Positions 56,239 to 64,000 of a DNA stretch of 64,000 nt are shown here, in pieces. The position numbers and the translations under genes were made by a program. The notes under the pieces are model-generated. The model was not told the origin of the DNA. It did not search any database and saw nothing but the letters and a program-made list of their open reading frames with translations. Position 1 is the stretch's first letter. Every line of letters starts with the position of its first letter. Source of the DNA: Musa acuminata AAA Group (lineage: Eukaryota; Streptophyta; Magnoliopsida; Zingiberales; Musaceae). The stretch is from assembly GCF_036884655.1 (NCBI RefSeq), contig NC_088342.1, positions 14,916,501 through 14,980,500 of the forward strand, in the 5' to 3' direction.

Positions 56239-58349
56239 TCAGCAAAATATATTAGGGTAGATGGAGCTGTTGATCAGGTCCCGCGTTGCTGAGGCAACTG
56301 ATAAGACCTCCTGCAGAATCTCCACTTGACTTGCACTTCCTCGAGAGGTCCCCGAAAGTGAGGCTTTTGAATCATTGATACTGTTGCATGAGAAGTCATC
56401 CATTTCCAAGGGAGGCAAGGTGAGCCTGCGTTGAAGTCTTGCACACTCTATTGCTATATCTATCTGCATGGTGACCATGGTGGACGTCTTAGTTAATTTA
56501 CTGACAACCAGAGAGGAAAAAGTATTTCAAGTCTTCTTGTTCTTTTAATCGGACGTGGTTCGGAGTCACATTGGAAGACTTTTACCTTCCGTGGCGTGCA
56601 AGGAAAGCATGCTGGATCATGAAATGGTGGACCAGTGGCGAACGCTTCCTCAGATAGATACTGCATCCACTGGCGATTCTCAGAAGCACTCGCATCAAGC
56701 GTCGATCCTTGAATGGTCTCTGAAGAGTGCGTCTCAGAAGGAGAAGGACGACCACGGCTCCCAAATTCTTCACCAATTTTAATTCTATCGGAAGAAAGCT
56801 CAGCTGTGTGTGAATCAGCTGGCTTCCATTGCAACTGTTCTACACGAGGTGAACCATAATGCTCTATGATCTTAGCACCAGCAGTTGCACTCTTCATGAA
56901 TACGCGACAAAGAGCATAAGACTCCTGAATGATCCATGAAGACATAAATCCATACTTCAGACTTTAAACGTGGAGAAGCACAGAAGAAAGGCAGGAGGAT
57001 GAGTGCCTCGGTACCTGCAAGCCGGAGGGCATTTCGCTTTCCTTCTCGTCGAGACGGTACTCATGCATGACCCAGTGTGTCCGAGAGCCACGCGGTGCTC
57101 GTCCCTTGTAGTAAACAAGCGTCTTCTTCGTGCCGACAGCACGCCCTTGAAAGCTCACTTTTCGGTCCTTCCCTGTGGCCTTCCAGTAGCCAGCCCGAGT
57201 TGCTCGGTTTGTCCTCGATCCATTGGGGTACTTACGATCTCGGGGGCTGAAGAAGTACCACTCAAGATCCTTGCTTGGTAGAAAGGATTTCTCTGGTGAA
57301 AGGAACAAGATTCAGAAATATAGACCCGGAGGAGATGAGAAGGTTATTATTACAAATACGTATCGTTTGCTAGATCATGGAGGAATAAAAGGTAATCCTA
57401 TAAGTTTCTTTTAAGCAACATTAAGGACACCATCACTAAAACCTAGATATGCCCCTCGTCGGGCCCTAGCAATGCCCCACAAGAAGAGGGATCATCATTT
57501 CTTGAAGACTATGCTGCTTTTCTTGTTACTTTTTGACTAGAGTCCGACTCTGTTCATGCTTCTTTCTTTCTCGATAAGCTTTGTGGTTTCTCAAAATGCA
57601 TGGCGTTGCTCCAAGAAACGAAATTTAAAGCAAGGTCTAGAAAAGGCAACCAACCAAACGATAGTTCGACAAAGTCCAAAACAGCTTCCAACTTTGGAAT
57701 AATGTCTTATAAGTTAAACTTCCAATTAAATTCAACTTTTGCATTTAATCTGGAGAGAAAAAAAACAGGTTTCTTTTTTTTTTCTTCCAAATAAGTCTTA
57801 ATTTTCACGATTTTTCTTGAAGAAGATACTGCAAGAGAACATAATTATGAGGGGCTAAAAGTAGTGACAGTTGCATGGAAATCTATGATCAAATGATGAG
57901 CGTTGCACATCGTAGGTATGTTTTAGAAAGGTAATCTTGAAGAATTGGAGTAGGATCTTGGCTAGATATATTGAAGAGGCCAAGTTCTCTAATTCCATAT
58001 ACTGTCGGTGCATCTTGTGATCGAATATTCGTTTGTGCTTATAATCTGTCAAGCTCATCTCTAAAATATAATCGGTCAATAGCTGATCATTAATATTAAA
58101 GTGAAAAGGGATTCTGCAGAATAACTAACTAATAAGCAGTCCAGATTAGAACAAGCAAATTAAGAAAATTGAGATAGGAAGGAAAGAGATACCTGGTAAT
58201 TCCCATGGCTCGCACTTGTAGAGATCAACCTCGGGGATGATCTCCAGCTCAAATCTATATCCATTAATCTTCCTCTTGAGGTAGTATGCAACGAGCTCTT
58301 CGTCGGTGGGATGGAAACGAAAACCTGGCGGCAAGGTGACTGGTGCCAT
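56239..58349 (-). CDS. NAC-domain transcription factor, four exons, 332 aa predicted
   Basis: Exons read on the minus strand: 58349-58193, 57292-57015, 56924-56586 and 56463-56239. Introns 58192-57293, 57014-56925 and 56585-56464 all have GT-AG ends, and the lengths total 999 bases in one frame. The N-terminal NAC domain (residues 1 to about 155) has subdomain [20 protein letters not shown], then [58 protein letters not shown] and [10 protein letters not shown]. It binds DNA as a dimer in the nucleus. After LQ, exon 3 gives [13 protein letters not shown] and KIIEHYG; exon 4 gives [19 protein letters not shown], a conserved C-terminal motif. The overall form resembles the Arabidopsis NAC045/NAC086/NAC028 group (the first two act in phloem sieve-element maturation); this placement is from memory. 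No damage seen, so the gene looks functional. Confidence 0.93.
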
Positions 58350-58364
58350 CTCCTAGGAACCTTT

Positions 58365-58365
<1 letters not shown>

Positions 58366-58395
<30 letters not shown>

Positions 58396-58398
58396 GTA
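58366..58398 (-). repeat. GA/CT microsatellite in the NAC 5' leader
   Basis: About 13 GA units on the plus strand, so a CT tract in the transcript sense, 17-50 bases upstream of the ATG. CT-rich leaders are common in plant genes. Confidence 0.85.
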
Positions 58399-58412
58399 GT
58401 CCATTTACCTGG

Positions 58413-58420
58413 CTATATAG
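58413..58420 (-). promoter_or_regulatory. Possible TATA box of the NAC gene
   Basis: The minus strand reads CTATATAGCC about 65 bases upstream of the start codon. Transcription would start about 30 bases later, inside the CT tract. Confidence 0.5.
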
Positions 58421-59490
58421 TGCGATAAGAGGGGTTGTCTTCTGTCATCTTCTGGGTTCAGGGATGGGATTCTCCTCGTCGTCGTCGTTCAGAAGAAGCT
58501 CTTGGCTTTGGCTTTAGCTTTGCCTTTGCCTTTGTTTTCGTCTTCCTATGCGTCAGCGGCCACAGAGATCCCAAGCGTCTGTTCTTGTCCTTGGCCGCCA
58601 AAACCCGGTGCGGCCACGTGTCGAGGTACCACCGGCAGCCTGTGGGCCCGGTGGGCAATGTCGTGTCAGCTCTCGATATAAATTGCAAGCTTTCACAAAT
58701 TGACGTAACATTCACACACACATTCCGCCGGCCAGTGGATAAAATGAATTATTGTTATTTCATAGCAATAGGAACCGCACTGTGTTTCGTTCGTTCAATT
58801 ATATGTATTTAATACGTACTTAGATAATCCCGCTATCAACTAGTCTATTAGGTCATTAGCATTTGGAAATACAATTCCATGACACAGGTAGCAGTACTCA
58901 GGACTCCCGTTCTCTTTCTGATACTTTTGAGAGTGGTTTGATCTCCTTCTATGTGAAGACAGATGAATATTCTAACCCAACTGCAGCAAAGTAGACTAGG
59001 TTAAAGGATTAATATCAAAATTAGATAAGCTCAGTTAGAAGATAAAATGAGAAGATTTATTTAAAATGATAAAATGATAAATTTTATTGATACAACGAGA
59101 GATAGAAAATGACTTTACTAAGAAGTAAAACATGAGTACAACCAACCATCACCGTAAGCATTAAAGATAATCAAATAAGATAATTCATTGAAAAATATTC
59201 TTTTTCAAAAATCATCCATCCCAGTTAGTCTAATGAAATATGTTGCATGATTTTCTTATCTAAAGACATATACCAATCTAACTTTCTCAAAGAGGACAAT
59301 CAAATTAAGGATATTATAAATAATATTTCATAAGACCCGTGAAAGATTAGTTCTATCATTAATATTTTAATTTAACTAAATGATATCAAAAATAAAATAT
59401 TTATATAGTCAATATTAAATAGTCACGATATTATGATTTATAATTATTATTGACTTGTTCGCCAACAATTTTAAACAACTTTTCTTCCTT
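58421..59490. other. Upstream region of the NAC gene, no gene seen
   Basis: GC-richer to about 58740 (promoter-like, with CGGCCACGTGTCG containing a G-box CACGTG at 58613-58618), then AT-rich. A plus-strand frame at 58435-58812 overlaps the likely promoter and has no recognisable content. Confidence 0.5.
58613..58618. promoter_or_regulatory. G-box in the NAC upstream region
   Basis: CACGTG in the context GCCACGTGTC, an extended G-box/ABRE-like context (ACGTGTC), about 265 bases upstream of the ATG. Bound by bZIP or bHLH factors in plants; its use here is inferred only. Confidence 0.4.
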
Positions 59491-59495
59491 CGTAA

Positions 59496-62858
<3,363 letters not shown>

Positions 62859-64000
62859 CTAGAAAAAAAGCTCATGAGCTGTTATATTTGAGAGGTTTGA
62901 ATTAAAGGCTATGAAACAAGCATTGTGGGTTATAGAGAATATCATAGGATCATTAAGGTTTACACGAGCTGATTGTAGCAAATTAGGTACTCTCGTGTCA
63001 ATCTCCCCTAGTTGAAAAATACTTGTTCTCAAATCCTTATTTGTTCCATAAACATGATAATGACTTAAATCAGCCACATTGAATATTGGGGACACTCTAT
63101 AATCTCCAAGTAGCTCGATCTCATAAGTATTCTTGCCAATTCTCTTAAGCACCTTGAATGAACCATTAGTCTTTGGTTTTAATTTCTCAAATTTGTCTGG
63201 TAGAAACCTCTCATTCCTTAGATGAATCTAGATTAAATCACCCACATTAAACTCCATATACTTCTGTGTTTGTTGGCAGCTTGCATGTATCTCTTATTTT
63301 GCTTCTCAATGGTTGCTTTAAGACTCTCATGCAACTTCTTTATCTGCTTAGCTCTCTCATCAGCATCTCCACTAAATTGCTTAGTTATAGAACGAGGAAC
63401 TAAGTCCAAAGGATTAGTAGGATTAGCACCATAAACAACCTTAAAAGAACTCTTACTAATGCTACGATGCGTGGAACGGTTGTAGGCAAACTCAATTTAT
63501 GGAAGAATGAGATCCTATTACTTAATGTTCTTGCCAACATAACTTCTAAGTAAGTTTCCTAAGTATATGTTCAGTACCTCTGTTTGCCCATCGGTTTATA
63601 GATGATGGGAGCTATTGAAATTCAAAGATGTACCCGGCTTCCTCTATAGAGTTCTCCAAAATGACTAAGAAATTTTGAATCTTGATCAAACACCATAATT
63701 CTTGAAATATCATGCAATCTCACAATCTCCTTAAATACAAATCAACAATATGAAATGCATCATTTGATTTATTGTAGGAAACAAAGTGAGACGTCTTTGA
63801 GAATTTATCAACCACAACCATGATAGAGTCCTTGTTCCATTGAGTTCTTGGAAGTCCCAAAATGAAATCAAGACTTACATTCTCCCATGGAGCATTGGGC
63901 ACTAGCAATGAAGTGTATAAACCAGATTTTGGCTTCTTACTTTTGCCAAATGACACACTCGGCATTGCTTTACAAGTCTTTCCACATCTCTTAATATCTT
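62859..64000 (-). pseudogene. Ty3/Gypsy integrase relic, continues past the window edge
   Basis: Read leftward from 64000: end of the HHCC finger (QCRVCHLAK), integrase core with ENVSLDFILGLPRT (first D), VFDQDSKFLSHF (second D) and TDGQTEVLN (glutamate), then AYNRSTHRS, then a C-terminal part VLKRIGKNTYEIELLGDY and SPIFNVADLSHYH. The last is typical of plant Gypsy integrase C-termini. Open pieces are 63965-63720 and 63152-62859; stops and frameshifts lie between. Reverse transcriptase would be to the right, outside the window. Lineage not assigned. Confidence 0.85.

Noticed and set aside
57855..58079. 74-codon frame within the first NAC intron
   Set aside because: Lies wholly in an intron with clear GT-AG borders and has no recognisable content.
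58435..58812. 125-codon plus-strand frame upstream of the NAC gene
   Set aside because: It overlaps the likely NAC promoter, has Phe/Ala low complexity and no recognisable domain.

Overview
The window is plant nuclear DNA dominated by LTR retrotransposons, with one convincing host gene. Evidence for a plant: a four-exon NAC transcription factor with GT-AG introns, Ty1/Copia and Ty3/Gypsy elements primed by initiator-Met tRNA (TGGTATCAGAGC), and long AT, CT and ATAC microsatellites. From recollection only, the element families resemble those of monocots of the banana order (Zingiberales, perhaps Musaceae); a search would have to confirm this.

Layout. 1-1395: AT-rich relic DNA. 1396-4097: decayed plus-strand Copia derivative (CopB). 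4098-21591: a pair of inverted copies of one non-coding LTR element. LardM (minus, 4636-9199, 446-bp LTRs) is inserted into LardP (plus; pieces 4098-4635, 9200-11299, 20264-21591). A large minus-strand Copia element, CopA (11300-20263), is also inserted into LardP and carries an intact 995-codon pol frame. 21592-22091: ATAC/AT microsatellite at a breakpoint. About 22092-25747: CopC, a decayed plus-strand gag-only element. 25748-26370: an LTR fragment (CopH).

26371-54245 is a nest of related minus-strand Copia elements, five levels deep: CopD contains CopE, which contains CopF, which contains CopG, which contains a solo LTR of the CopA family. Target-site duplications were read by eye for the inner levels: TGGCC (solo LTR), CTTGA (CopG), TAACT (CopF) and probably ATAAT (CopE). 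None of the four enclosing elements has pol. They keep gag, and CopE also has a third frame resembling the plant retrotransposon envelope-like/'putative plant transposon protein' family, behind what looks like its own TATA promoter.

54246-64000: part of an LTR of another family, gene-poor DNA with one possible orphan exon, the NAC gene (58349-56239, minus, 332 aa predicted), AT-rich DNA with microsatellites, and a decayed Ty3/Gypsy integrase entering from the right edge.

How the parts may work together: CopA and the gag-only elements share primer-binding site, polypurine-tract context, LTR ends, poly-G tract and U3 repeat modules, so CopA-like elements are plausible source of enzymes for the gag-only ones (inference). 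CopA itself now has stop codons and a frameshift in gag. All coordinates and duplications were read by eye; no alignment or dating was computed.
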